Shown here piece after piece: positions 34,564 through 43,652 of a stretch of 64,000 bases of DNA (positions are counted from its first letter, which is position 1; each line of letters opens with the position of its first letter). The notes beneath the pieces are model-generated. The model saw nothing but the letters and a program-made list of their open reading frames with translations, was not told where the DNA came from and did no database searches. Source of the stretch: Alectryocaccobium sp964389285 (lineage in GTDB: Bacteria > Bacillota > Clostridia > Lachnospirales > Lachnospiraceae); assembly GCA_964389285.1 (NCBI GenBank), contig CAYMCZ010000007.1, positions 33,899 through 97,898 of the forward strand. Reading direction: 5' to 3'. A program made the position numbers and the translations under genes.

Positions 34564-36072
34564 TTAGGCTTCCCTTGACTGTACTTGGGATGGCAAATTG
34601 TCTCTGCCGTAAGTTACGGCCAGATTTTTTATACTGTGTGCCAGTTCTTCCGACATGGCGTTTGATTGCATCCGCCATTTCCAGTTTTTGCCGAGAGTGG
34701 ACGGCTCGTTTATTCTGGCTTCGCTGCCGAGACATAAGAAATCCTGTATCGGGATTACGCACAGGTCCGCGCAGCTTGAATAAGCCAGCCTGATGATGCT
34801 CCATGTAAGTTCGTTGTCATTTGCGTAGGGTTTGTCAAGATAATCCCTCAAAAACGCTTTTTGTTCTTCGCTTTGTGCGCTGAGCCACCCGGGAAGTGTT
34901 TCATTGTCATGGGTTCCCGTATAGACCACACAATTTTTATCATAATTGTAAGGCAGATAAATGCTGTCACGCGAAGCGTCAAACGCAAATTCCAGTATCT
35001 TCATGCCCGGATAGCCCGTTTCTTTCATAAGCCTGACTACATCTTCGGTCAGAAAACCCAGATCCTCGGCTATGATCGGCACCTCGCCCAGAGCCTCTTT
35101 AACCGCGCTGAAAAAAGCTGTTCCGGGACCCTCTTCCCATTTGCCGATTTTAGCGTTTTTCATTCCGAAAGGGATCGAATAATATCCGACAAAACCTCTG
35201 AAATGATCCAGCCGCAGCACATCATAAAGCCTGAAACAGTGCTCAAGCCGGTCAATCCACCATTTATAGCCGCTTTTTTCGTGACGGCTCCATTTATAGA
35301 CGGGATTTCCCCAGAGCTGTCCCTCTTCGGAAAAAGCATCCGGCGGGCACCCCGCGACATTTACGGGCTTAAGCTCCCTGTCATACTCAAAAAGCTCGGG
35401 GTTGCTCCATGCGTCGGAACTGTCACCAGACACATATATCGGCAGATCTCCTATGATCTTTATTCCGTTATCGTTGGCATATTCTTTCAGGCGGCTCCAT
35501 TGCGTAAAAAACACATACTCTAAAAACTTATAAAAGCAAATTTCGTCATCATGCTTTTTAATAAGCGCTGCCATGGCAGACTTATGCCTGCGTTTATATT
35601 TTTCCTCCCATTCCTGCCAGGAACGGCCGCCGTGAAGATCTTTTAATACCCTGTACGCGGCATAGTCATTTAACCAGAAGGCATTTTCCGCGCAGAAACG
35701 TTCGAAGGCTTCGTCTGCTTCAAATCTTTTAAACGCCTTTCTCAAAAGCGGCCACCGGCTTTCATAAAGTTCGCCGTAATCAATGCTTTCCGCATTTTGC
35801 CCTCTCTCGGCTCTTTTTAACTCATTTTTTGTCAGAAGGCCTTCTTCATAAAGGGCATCAAGCGATATAAAATACGGATTGCCCGCAAATGTGGAAAATG
35901 CCTGATACGGCGAATCACCGTAACCCGTCGGCCCGAGCGGCAGTATCTGCCAGTAACTCTGTCCGCTTTTTTTCAAAAAATCGATAAAATCAAATGCTTC
36001 CCGTGAAAAGCCTCCTATACCGTAGGCTCCCGGAAGCGAAAAAATCGGAAGTAATACCCCGCATGCTCTCAT
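34564..36072 (-). CDS. malQ: 4-alpha-glucanotransferase
   Basis: A 502-residue GH77 amylomaltase that transfers maltodextrin segments, used in glycogen or maltodextrin metabolism. Motifs: SLPGAYGIGGF near 13-23, YWQILPLGPTGYGDSPYQAFS near 39-59 (in parts), LRLDHFRGF with the catalytic-nucleophile aspartate near 284-292, IAEDLGFLT with the acid/base glutamate near 332-340, and GTHDNETLPGW near 382-392. The start overlaps the ribF stop (ATGA) with AAGGAG upstream. The last eight or nine residues (PSQVQSREA) are encoded by a degenerate copy of the dispersed repeat (34567-34594), replacing or extending the normal C-terminus. Confidence 0.93.
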   Translation of the reverse strand: MRACGVLLPIFSLPGAYGIGGFSREAFDFIDFLKKSGQSYWQILPLGPTGYGDSPYQAFSTFAGNPYFISLDALYEEGLLTKNELKRAERGQNAESIDYGELYESRWPLLRKAFKRFEADEAFERFCAENAFWLNDYAAYRVLKDLHGGRSWQEWEEKYKRRHKSAMAALIKKHDDEICFYKFLEYVFFTQWSRLKEYANDNGIKIIGDLPIYVSGDSSDAWSNPELFEYDRELKPVNVAGCPPDAFSEEGQLWGNPVYKWSRHEKSGYKWWIDRLEHCFRLYDVLRLDHFRGFVGYYSIPFGMKNAKIGKWEEGPGTAFFSAVKEALGEVPIIAEDLGFLTEDVVRLMKETGYPGMKILEFAFDASRDSIYLPYNYDKNCVVYTGTHDNETLPGWLSAQSEEQKAFLRDYLDKPYANDNELTWSIIRLAYSSCADLCVIPIQDFLCLGSEARINEPSTLGKNWKWRMQSNAMSEELAHSIKNLAVTYGRDNLPSQVQSREA

Positions 36073-36983
36073 AACAAACTCCTTCTTTTGGTAATATCTT
36101 TCTGAAGCTGTACCTTTAACGCTTCTACAGATTCAAATTTTTGCTCCGGTCTTTGAAAGTGCTCCAGCATGACCGTGACTTCCTTCCCGTAGAGATCTTC
36201 ATCAAAATCCAACAGGTGCGTTTCAACTCCGGTGCGTCTGCCGTGTACGGTGGGTTTAATTCCTATGTTTGTCACCGAGGCATAAGTTTTTCCCTGAACC
36301 TCCGTAAAGGAAGCATAGACCCCTCTGGGCGGCAGCAGCTTTTCTTTTTCCGGGATTATGTTTATCGTGGGAAATCCTATTGTATGTCCGATACGCGTAT
36401 CTTTGACCACGATGCCGGTCACAAAATATCTGTATCCCAAAAGAGCGTTCGCCTTTTCGATATTGCCGTCAAGAATCATTTCCCTGACATAGGTGCTGCT
36501 TATCTCCCGCTCTTTATCCATTTCTTTTTCCAGAACCACAACATCCAGGCCGTAATCCTTTCCCCTTTCCAAAAGAAAGGCCGCCGAACCTTTTCTGTTT
36601 TTTCCGAAATGAAAATCTTCTCCGGAAACGATGATCTTCGCTTTCAGCTTTTTAATAAGGACTTCTTCTATAAAAGTTTCGGCTTCCATGTTGCGAAGCC
36701 TGTCATCGAAAACACATTCGACCATAATGTCAATGCCGTTTCGCCTTACAAGCTCACGTTTCTCCGAATGCGTGGCTATCAGACGATGATCCATGTCACC
36801 TAAGCTTACCTGGGGAGGCACGTCAAACGTAAAAAGTGCCTTTTCATAACCTGACAGGGCAGCTTTTTCGTTTAAGACATTTAACAGCTTTTGGTGCCCT
36901 CTGTGAAAACCGTCAAATTTCCCGAGCGTAACAGCCGTAGGGGTGTTTTGCCTGATCTTTTCGATTGAATCGTAATACCGCAT
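36069..36983 (-). CDS. ribF: Bifunctional riboflavin kinase / FAD synthetase
   Basis: A 304-residue enzyme making FMN and FAD from riboflavin. The N-terminal adenylyltransferase domain shows TLGKFDGFHRGHQKLL (about 19-34, with the HxGH-type site), VSGEDFHFGKNRKG near 119-132, and ISSTYVREMI near 162-171. The C-terminal kinase domain from about 185 shows GHTIGFPTINI and GVYASF. Length fits the family. AGGAGG precedes ATG 36983. It lies between truB and malQ, the first being its usual partner in Bacillota. Confidence 0.95.
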   Translation of the reverse strand: MRYYDSIEKIRQNTPTAVTLGKFDGFHRGHQKLLNVLNEKAALSGYEKALFTFDVPPQVSLGDMDHRLIATHSEKRELVRRNGIDIMVECVFDDRLRNMEAETFIEEVLIKKLKAKIIVSGEDFHFGKNRKGSAAFLLERGKDYGLDVVVLEKEMDKEREISSTYVREMILDGNIEKANALLGYRYFVTGIVVKDTRIGHTIGFPTINIIPEKEKLLPPRGVYASFTEVQGKTYASVTNIGIKPTVHGRRTGVETHLLDFDEDLYGKEVTVMLEHFQRPEQKFESVEALKVQLQKDITKRRSLL

Positions 36984-36993
36984 TTTCCCCTCC

Positions 36994-37890
36994 TTATGTC
37001 TTCAGCATCTTAAGCGGTTTTATATATTCCCGTACCGCGTTGTATTCAAATATGCCGATAAAATTGTTTTCAGAATCATAAAGCCTGATTGCTTCACCGT
37101 CTCTTAAACCGGCTTCCTCTGTCAGATCCGCCGCAAATATCCTGTTTCCGTTATGGGCGGCTTTATCCGCACGCGGAGCGCATTTTACTTTCGGGTATTC
37201 TCCCAAAATTTCTTCAACAGGCAGCAAAATCTCGCCGATACGGCCTTCTTTCATAAGAATTTCTATATCAATGAGCTTAAGGGCGTCTTTTATCTCAAAG
37301 CCTCCGGACGCGGTTCTGACAAGATGCTCCATGCAGCCTCCGCAGCCCAGCGCCCTGCCTATGTCATCGCAAAGGCTTCTGATGTAAGTGCCCTTTGAAC
37401 ATTTTATTTTTATTTTAATGCGCGGAAGCGCCATGTTCAGGATTTCAATCTCGTAAATAAAAATCCTTCTGGCTTTTCTTTCCGCCGTCCTGCCTTCCCT
37501 TGCCAGCTCATACAGTCTTTTCCCGTTGACCTTTACCGCCGAATACATGGGCGGAAGCTGTTCCTGTTCGCCGATAAAAGATCTGATGCAGTCGGCCGCC
37601 TCCGTTTCAGAACACGCAACCGGAAGTTCTTTTAATATTTTGCCTTCCATGTCAAGCGTATCCGTGGCAACTCCCAAAAGCAGATCCGCTTCGTAAACTT
37701 TTGTTTTATCGGTAAGCATATCGCAAAGACGTGTCGCTTTTCCGATTGCGACCGGCAGCACTCCTTCGGCAGCCGGGTCAAGCGTGCCGGCATGACCGAT
37801 CTTCCGCGTCTTTAAAATGCCCCTGAGTTTTGCCACCACATCAAATGACGTATATCCGGGTTCTTTATATACGTTTATTATTCCGTTCAT
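36994..37890 (-). CDS. truB: tRNA pseudouridine(55) synthase
   Basis: A 298-residue pseudouridine synthase modifying U55 of the tRNA T-loop. The catalytic aspartate is in GHAGTLDPAAEGVLPVAIG (about 34-52). Further motifs are YEADLLLGVATDTLD near 66-80, QLPPMYSAVKVNGKRLYELAR near 114-134 (in parts) and CSKGTYIRSLCDDIG near 169-183; a PUA-like C-terminus follows. I use ATG 37890 rather than TTG 37896: it overlaps the upstream nrnA stop as ATGA and matches the family start NGIINVYKEPG. Confidence 0.95.
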   Translation of the reverse strand: MNGIINVYKEPGYTSFDVVAKLRGILKTRKIGHAGTLDPAAEGVLPVAIGKATRLCDMLTDKTKVYEADLLLGVATDTLDMEGKILKELPVACSETEAADCIRSFIGEQEQLPPMYSAVKVNGKRLYELAREGRTAERKARRIFIYEIEILNMALPRIKIKIKCSKGTYIRSLCDDIGRALGCGGCMEHLVRTASGGFEIKDALKLIDIEILMKEGRIGEILLPVEEILGEYPKVKCAPRADKAAHNGNRIFAADLTEEAGLRDGEAIRLYDSENNFIGIFEYNAVREYIKPLKMLKT

Positions 37891-38849
37891 GAACAATCCA
37901 ACTGTTTTTTGATTTCGCTTATAAGTTCGGGCAGAATTTCCGCCGCCTTTTTCTGTATCTTAAAACCGGCTGCCTTCTTATGTCCGCCGCCGCCGAAATT
38001 CGCCGAAATCCTGCTGACATCCACTATGTTTTTGGATCTTAAGCTTACCTTGCACTCTCCCGTCTCCATTTCGGAAAGCAGAGCCGCAACATCCACGCCC
38101 TCGGTATCTCTGAGCGCGCCTGAAATACCGTCCAGATCCTTGCCTTTAAAACCGGTTTTAAGCTTGTCTTCCAACGTAAGGATCCCTGCCATAAAGATGC
38201 CGTCAAGATAGATTTCGCTCTGTGTAAGCACCATGCCCATCAGCTTTTGCTGCAGGGGAGTTCTTTTGAAAAAGGTTGCGTCCGTTATATATGAATAGTC
38301 TATTCCTTTTTCCATTAGAAGCGCCGCCGCCCTCATGGTTTCGGGCGATGTGGACGAATATCTGAAAACGCCGGTGTCATGCGCTATTCCCATATATACG
38401 GCCTCGGCGCATGCCTTGGATACCCTGTCAATATCCAGCAGCTTCAGCAGAACTTCCGATGCCGAACTTGCTTCGGGAAGATTTATGAAATGCGTAAATC
38501 CGCCCGGATTGGTTATGTGGTGATCTATGCAAAGCTGGCTTTTTGTCTTTTCCAGAAGCTTTCCCGCCACGCCTATGCGATCCTTGCTGCTGATGTCAAG
38601 AAGCACAAAGAGGTCGTATTGTATGTCATCATTTTCACTGTAATCAGTTATGATGCTTTCCGCGCCGCAAAGAAACATAAACTTGTGAGGTATCGTCTCC
38701 AGATATACGTCGGCCCTGATTTCGGGATAATTATCTCTCAGATAGTTCCAAAGTCCGAGACAGGAGCCTATGCAGTCTCCATCGGGACTGACATGCCCGG
38801 CTATGGCGAGACTTTTTACGCCTTTAAGATAGTGTTCTATTTTATTCAT
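37887..38849 (-). CDS. nrnA: DHH-family bifunctional oligoribonuclease / pAp phosphatase
   Basis: A 320-residue NrnA-type DHH/DHHA1 phosphoesterase that degrades nano-RNA and dephosphorylates pAp. Motifs are AGHVSPDGDCIGSCLGLW near 13-30 (in parts), LLDISSKDRIG near 82-92, CIDHHITN near 107-114, and the C-terminal RNA-binding GGGHKKAAGF near 289-298. ATG 38849 has GGAG upstream and matches the family; an ATG eight codons earlier is open. It overlaps the rbfA stop by 8 bases and truB by 4, so rbfA-nrnA-truB-ribF are translationally coupled. Confidence 0.92.
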   Translation of the reverse strand: MNKIEHYLKGVKSLAIAGHVSPDGDCIGSCLGLWNYLRDNYPEIRADVYLETIPHKFMFLCGAESIITDYSENDDIQYDLFVLLDISSKDRIGVAGKLLEKTKSQLCIDHHITNPGGFTHFINLPEASSASEVLLKLLDIDRVSKACAEAVYMGIAHDTGVFRYSSTSPETMRAAALLMEKGIDYSYITDATFFKRTPLQQKLMGMVLTQSEIYLDGIFMAGILTLEDKLKTGFKGKDLDGISGALRDTEGVDVAALLSEMETGECKVSLRSKNIVDVSRISANFGGGGHKKAAGFKIQKKAAEILPELISEIKKQLDCS

Positions 38850-39216
38850 CGGCTTTTTCTCCGTCCGTCTCAACTATTCTGTCGATAAGACCCGACATTT
38901 TTACCCCGTATTCTATGGAATCATCTTTGAAAAAGGTCAGCTCCGGAGTATTTCTCAGGTTCAGATTCGCTGCCAGAGCCCTTCTTATAAAACCCTCGGC
39001 GCGGCGGAGTGCTTCAAGCGCTTCGGATTTTTCTTCTTCCGAACCCAGAACGCTCACATAAACCTTACAGGTTTTCAAATCCGTCGCAAGGCTTACGTCG
39101 GTTACGGAAGTCATGATACCGACCCTCGGATCCTTTACTTCCTCACGTATGATGCTGCTCAGCTCTCTTTGAACCGCTTTTTCCACCCTTATATGTTTGA
39201 TACTGTTTTTTCTCAT
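38842..39216 (-). CDS. rbfA: 30S ribosome-binding factor A
   Basis: A 124-residue small KH-fold protein that helps mature the 16S rRNA 5' end and cold adaptation. The family blocks are visible: RVEKAVQRELSSIIREEVKDPR (about 10-31, in parts), VGIMTSVTDVSLATDLKTCKVYVSV in strands 2-3, and the LRNTPELTFFKDDSIEYG end near 92-109. GAGGAAG precedes ATG 39216. It sits between infB and nrnA as in most Bacillota. Confidence 0.95.
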   Translation of the reverse strand: MRKNSIKHIRVEKAVQRELSSIIREEVKDPRVGIMTSVTDVSLATDLKTCKVYVSVLGSEEEKSEALEALRRAEGFIRRALAANLNLRNTPELTFFKDDSIEYGVKMSGLIDRIVETDGEKADE

Positions 39217-39229
39217 CTGCTTCCTCTGT

Positions 39230-41839
39230 TTATCTCGGAACTTCGACCATAGTATAAGCCTCTACGATATCAAGCTCCTGAATCTCGTTAAATCCGTCAA
39301 ATACCAGACCGCATTCGTATCCGGCCCTGACTTCTTTGACATCATCTTTAAACCTTTTAAGCGAAGCCAGATCGCCCTCAAAGACGGTTTCGCCGTCCCG
39401 TTTTATGCGCACCTTGCTGTCACGGTAAAATGAACCGTCAAGGATATAACTGCCGGCAATATTTCCGATGCCGGAAGCCTTGAATATCTGCCTGATTTCG
39501 GCATGTCCCTGTACGCGTTCTTCAAATACGGGATCCAACATGCCTTTCATTGCCGCTTCGACATCTTCGATGGCCTGATAGATGACCTTATAAAGACGCA
39601 TATCCACGCCTTCCTGCTCCGCAATGGTCTTCGCGGTCGCGTCCGGTCTGACATTGAATCCGATTATTATGGCATTTGAAGCCGCGGCAAGAGTCACGTC
39701 CGATTCATTTATCGCGCCTACTCCGCCATGTATGATCTTAACCGCAACCTCTTCATTTGAGAGTTTGCCGAGAGACTGTTTCATGGCTTCCACGGAACCC
39801 TGAACATCCGCTTTTACGAGAAGCCTGAGTTCTTTCAGATTGCCTTCTTTGATCTGACTGAACAGATCATCCAGAGACATTTTCTGTTTGGTCTCGTCCA
39901 GAAGTCTGTTTTTATTTTCGGAAATAAAGGTGGCCGCGAAATTTTTAGCCTCTTTATCCGTCTGAGTCGAAACTAAGATCTCACCGGCATTAGGCACATC
40001 ATTAAGTCCCAAAACTTCAACAGGCGTACTCGGACCTGCCTCTTTGAGGCGTCTTCCGTTTTCATCCATCATTGCGCGCACCTTTCCGGAACATGCGCCT
40101 GCCGCGATATAATCTCCGAGACGGAGCGTACCCTTTTGCACTAAAATATTTGCAACCGGTCCTTTGCCTTTGTCAAGTTTCGCCTCAAGCACGAGTCCCC
40201 TTGCCTGGCGGTCAGGGTTAGCCTTAAGTTCAAGCACGTCAGCCGTCAGCAGAACCATTTCAAGAAGATTATCGATACCCTCTTTCGTCTTTGCCGAAAC
40301 GGGCGCGAAAATGGTGCTGCCGCCCCATTCTTCGGGGATCAGCTCGTATTCCGTAAGTTCCTGTTTAACCCTGTCGATATTCGCTCCCGGTTTGTCGATC
40401 TTATTGACCGCCACTATTATCTCAACGCCTGCCGCCTTCGCGTGGTTGATGGCTTCTATCGTCTGCGGCATAACGCCGTCATCGGCCGCAACCACCAAAA
40501 TAGCTATATCGGTGGAGTTCGCTCCCCTCATACGCATGGCCGTAAACGCCTCGTGACCCGGAGTGTCCAAAAACGTGATTCTGTGACCGTTTATCCTCAC
40601 GACATACGCGCCGATATGCTGCGTGATGCCGCCCGCCTCCCGATCTGTCACATGCGCGTCTCTTATGGCGTCCAAAAGCGAGGTCTTGCCGTGATCGACA
40701 TGACCCATTACGCATACGACCGGCGGTCTTGAAACCATGCTTTCTTCGTTTTCGGTATCCTCTTTCAGAAGTTCTCCGATTACATCGATTTTTTCTTCCT
40801 GTTCCGCGAGGATATCGAAGCTGAGCGCTATCTCCGCGGCTTTTTCGTAATCGACCTCCTGATTTACGGTTACGATATTTCCTTCCATGAAGAGCTTTTT
40901 AACTATAACCGTGGGCTGCATCTTCATTTTTTCAGCCAGTTCTCTGATAGTGAGTCTCTCCGGAATAATGATCTCTTTTACTTCTTCTTTTTTTTCTTCG
41001 GGTTTGTTATGCGAAGGCTTCTGGAGCGCTTTAGGTATATTGCTCATATGCTTTCTGCCCTGGCCTGCTCTGCCGCCCGCCATTTCCCTGTCGTTCGTAT
41101 ATTTGTTTTTCCTGAGGGATTCCTTGTTTTTGTCTTTGTCTCTGCCCGATGAATCGCGTCCGGATCTTTTCATTCCCATATCCATGTCCGAAGCCGAAAC
41201 TTTTCTTGAATCGCCCCGTCCGCGTCTGTCGTATCCCTGTTTTTGTAAATCCTTGTCCCTGCCGCCGCGCGCGCCTCCGCCTGAACGCTCTTTTTGAGGC
41301 GAATCGCCGAATGAATGCGCCTGACGCTCCTGTCCCTGAGCCTTTCCTGCCGTGCGAGCGCCTCTTTCCTGAAATTTCTTTTCCCCGGAGGTTTTCGCTC
41401 CCCGTCCTGCTTTAGCTTCTTTTTCCGTCTTTTGCTGCTCCTGATCAGGCTTGGATATGATCCTTACACTGCTGCCCATCATAGGCATTGTCGCCGGTTC
41501 CATCTCAGGCGCGGACGTTTTTTCGACAGCCTCGGGAGCCTTTTCAGCAACGGCCGCTTCGATCACTGCCGCGCTCTCGGGCGCCGCGGCTTCTTTTTCA
41601 GGCATTCTCGGCATGGGTTTTTCTTTCGGCTCTGTCTTTGCCGCAGCTTCCGCCTTTTTCTCCGCGGCTTCTTTTTTGGCTTTTTGAGCCGTCTGTCCCT
41701 GTTTGGTGAAGTTCTTTCCTTCTTTGCTTTTAGCGTTCTGCGACCTGAAAACCGCTACGTATTTTTTCTTTTTTTCAGGCTGTTTTACGCCTTCGTTTCC
41801 TTCTTTTTTTATCGTTGTTTTTTCTTCTGTCGTACTCAT
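39230..41839 (-). CDS. infB: Translation initiation factor IF-2
   Basis: An 869-residue GTPase that places initiator tRNA on the 30S subunit. The N-terminal third (about 1-285) is a long charged, disordered region rich in K/E/A/G and RGG-like stretches. Then come IF2_N (LTIREL.., about 291), and the G domain: GHVDHGKTSLLD (G1, about 379-390), GGITQHIG (G2), DTPGHEAFT (G3), NKIDKPGAN (G4). Domains II-IV follow to the end. No internal frame break. The reverse frames over the repetitive N-terminus are artefacts of composition. Confidence 0.97.
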   Translation of the reverse strand: MSTTEEKTTIKKEGNEGVKQPEKKKKYVAVFRSQNAKSKEGKNFTKQGQTAQKAKKEAAEKKAEAAAKTEPKEKPMPRMPEKEAAAPESAAVIEAAVAEKAPEAVEKTSAPEMEPATMPMMGSSVRIISKPDQEQQKTEKEAKAGRGAKTSGEKKFQERGARTAGKAQGQERQAHSFGDSPQKERSGGGARGGRDKDLQKQGYDRRGRGDSRKVSASDMDMGMKRSGRDSSGRDKDKNKESLRKNKYTNDREMAGGRAGQGRKHMSNIPKALQKPSHNKPEEKKEEVKEIIIPERLTIRELAEKMKMQPTVIVKKLFMEGNIVTVNQEVDYEKAAEIALSFDILAEQEEKIDVIGELLKEDTENEESMVSRPPVVCVMGHVDHGKTSLLDAIRDAHVTDREAGGITQHIGAYVVRINGHRITFLDTPGHEAFTAMRMRGANSTDIAILVVAADDGVMPQTIEAINHAKAAGVEIIVAVNKIDKPGANIDRVKQELTEYELIPEEWGGSTIFAPVSAKTKEGIDNLLEMVLLTADVLELKANPDRQARGLVLEAKLDKGKGPVANILVQKGTLRLGDYIAAGACSGKVRAMMDENGRRLKEAGPSTPVEVLGLNDVPNAGEILVSTQTDKEAKNFAATFISENKNRLLDETKQKMSLDDLFSQIKEGNLKELRLLVKADVQGSVEAMKQSLGKLSNEEVAVKIIHGGVGAINESDVTLAAASNAIIIGFNVRPDATAKTIAEQEGVDMRLYKVIYQAIEDVEAAMKGMLDPVFEERVQGHAEIRQIFKASGIGNIAGSYILDGSFYRDSKVRIKRDGETVFEGDLASLKRFKDDVKEVRAGYECGLVFDGFNEIQELDIVEAYTMVEVPR

Positions 41840-41859
41840 TCAATACCCGCCCATCATAA

Positions 41860-42174
41860 TTATTTACTGATATTTTCCGTCATTTTGCTTATCTTATCGG
41901 CAAAGCCCGCGTCAGTAACCGCGATCATTGCCCTCATTTCTTTTCCGATCATCTGTCCCAGAGTCGCCTTGTCCGAATAATAAATGCACGGAACCAGATA
42001 ATGCCTGCACATATCCGTGAATTTCTTTTTTGAATTTGCCGACGCGTCCTCAGCCAGTATCACCAGAAACGCTTTGCCGTCTTTTACGGCTTTTTCCGTC
42101 GCGAACTCTCCCGATGCTATTTTACCGGCTTTCATCGCAAGTCCTATAAATGACTTTAATCTGTCAGGCTTCAA
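41860..42174 (-). CDS. ylxQ: L7Ae-family ribosome-associated protein
   Basis: A 104-residue L7Ae/L30e-fold RNA-binding protein: LKSFIGLAMKAGKIASGE near 5-22, FLVILAEDASANSKKKF near 36-52, LVPCIYYSDKATLGQMIGKE near 59-78. It resembles B. subtilis YlxQ, a k-turn binding protein. Its start overlaps the ylxR stop by 11 bases. Within the nusA-infB operon it is co-expressed with transcription and translation factors. Exact RNA target is unknown. Confidence 0.9.
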   Translation of the reverse strand: MKPDRLKSFIGLAMKAGKIASGEFATEKAVKDGKAFLVILAEDASANSKKKFTDMCRHYLVPCIYYSDKATLGQMIGKEMRAMIAVTDAGFADKISKMTENISK

Positions 42175-42415
42175 TGCTTTTAAGCTCCTCTGCTAATCTT
42201 TGGTAAATCTCATCCGAAACCGCCGCGCCGAGCGTGTGTCTGATACTGCCCTTTTTAAATGCTTTTTCCAGACACTCCGCGTTTTTGCAGATATAAGCGC
42301 CTCTCCCGTTCATCCTGCCGCCCGGATCCAGAACCGTATCGCCTTCCGGCACCCTTACGATCCTGACAAGTTCCTTTTTGGGAAAGGTTCCCCGGCAGCC
42401 GCAGCAGGTACGCAT
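42164..42415 (-). CDS. ylxR: YlxR/RnpM family RNA-binding protein
   Basis: An 83-residue core (DUF448): CCGCRGTFPKKELVRIVR near 4-21, DPGGRMNGRGAYIC near 31-44, then AFKKGSIRHTLG. The B. subtilis homologue modulates RNase P. Start is uncertain. I take ATG 42415, just before the conserved core and after the nusA stop; the same frame is open for 52 more codons to 42571, reading a lysine-rich tail (KKPETDTPKKKAKQEPKNKK) antiphase to the acidic end of nusA, and ATG 42532 has a GAGGAAG sequence ahead of it. That extension is probably not translated. Confidence 0.88.
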   Translation of the reverse strand: MRTCCGCRGTFPKKELVRIVRVPEGDTVLDPGGRMNGRGAYICKNAECLEKAFKKGSIRHTLGAAVSDEIYQRLAEELKSIEA

Positions 42416-42425
42416 CGGAATCTTT

Positions 42426-43616
42426 TTATTCTTCGGCTCCTGCTTCGCTTTCTTCTTCGGCGTGTCCGTCTCCGGCTTCTTCGGCATATCCGTTTTCAGC
42501 TTCCTCGGACTCGATTCCTTCTGTTTCTTCATAATAATCTTCCTCATCATCCTCGCTGAAATATTCTTCAAAAATACCGGCTTCCGTAGCCTGTGTTTCG
42601 CTCTTTATGTCTATTTTAAAGCCTGTGAGTTTTGCCGCAAGCCTTGCGTTCTGTCCTTCTTTTCCGATAGCCAGAGAGAGCTGCATATCCGGCACGATCA
42701 CAAGCGCCGTCCTGTCTTCGGGATCTGCCAGTACCGAAACCACTTTAGCCGGTGAAATGGCATTTTCGATAAAGAAGGCGGGGTTTTCGTCCCAGTTTAC
42801 TATATCGATCTTTTCGCCTTTGAGCTCCTCAACTACTGCGCTTACCCTGATTCCGTTCATTCCCACGCACGCGCCGACCGCGTCCACATCCGGATCATTG
42901 CTTGCTACCGCAATCTTTGTCCTTGAGCCGGACTCACGGGCAATGCTTTTAATTTCGACTATGCCGTCCTGCATTTCGGCAACTTCAACCTCGAAAAGAC
43001 GGCGAACAAGCTCCGGATGATTTCTGGATACGTGTATTTTCGGCCCTTTCGGAGTGTCCCGCACCTCCATCACATAAACCTTGATTCTTTCATGCGAACG
43101 AAGCGTTTCCCCGGGTATCATGTCGTTCTCCGTCATGATGGCATCCACCTTGCCCAGATTTACGCTGACATATTTTCCCATGTTCCGCTGGACAAGTCCG
43201 GTTACTATCTGATGCTCACGCTCAAAGTATCTGTTGTAGAGGGCGCGGCGTTCTTCTTCTCTTATCTTCTGAAGAATGACGTTTTTCGCGTTTTGCGTGG
43301 CTATCCGTCCGAACGCCTTTGACTGTATCGGTATCTTTACGATATCTCCGATCTCATAGACTTCGTCAATTTTTTTCGCGTCTAAAAGACTTATTTCAAG
43401 CACGGGATCTTCTACCTGCTCCACGACCTCTTTGTTGGCATAAAGTCCGAAGTCGCAGGTTTCCCTGTCTATCTCAACCACTACATTGTCGGCTTTTCCG
43501 AAATGATTTTTGCAGGCCTGCATTAAGGACTGTTCTATACCCTCAAATAAAGCCTCTTTGCTTATGTTCTTCTCTTTTTCAACCAGTTCCAACGCTTCTT
43601 TTAATTCAGCACTCAT
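42426..43616 (-). CDS. nusA: Transcription termination/antitermination protein NusA
   Basis: A 396-residue protein: N-terminal RNA-polymerase-binding domain (1-125), S1 domain (about 135-200, GLVQRNMGKYVSVNLGKVDA in parts), and tandem KH domains with DAVGACVGMNGIRV near 245-258 and LAIGKEGQNARLAAKLTG near 314-331. The C-terminal 50 residues are strongly acidic (DDEEDYYEETE, EAGDGHAEEESEAGAEE) and replace the AR repeats seen in E. coli; such tails vary in Bacillota. It follows rimP and precedes ylxR. Confidence 0.96.
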   Translation of the reverse strand: MSAELKEALELVEKEKNISKEALFEGIEQSLMQACKNHFGKADNVVVEIDRETCDFGLYANKEVVEQVEDPVLEISLLDAKKIDEVYEIGDIVKIPIQSKAFGRIATQNAKNVILQKIREEERRALYNRYFEREHQIVTGLVQRNMGKYVSVNLGKVDAIMTENDMIPGETLRSHERIKVYVMEVRDTPKGPKIHVSRNHPELVRRLFEVEVAEMQDGIVEIKSIARESGSRTKIAVASNDPDVDAVGACVGMNGIRVSAVVEELKGEKIDIVNWDENPAFFIENAISPAKVVSVLADPEDRTALVIVPDMQLSLAIGKEGQNARLAAKLTGFKIDIKSETQATEAGIFEEYFSEDDEEDYYEETEGIESEEAENGYAEEAGDGHAEEESEAGAEE

Positions 43617-43652
43617 TGTTTTTCTGTGTTCCTCCTGACGATCGTTTTTATG

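Noticed and set aside
41315..41980. Plus-strand frame of 221 codons over the infB N-terminus
   Set aside because: Composed of F/L/R runs produced by the reverse of a K/E/A-rich disordered region; no start signal.
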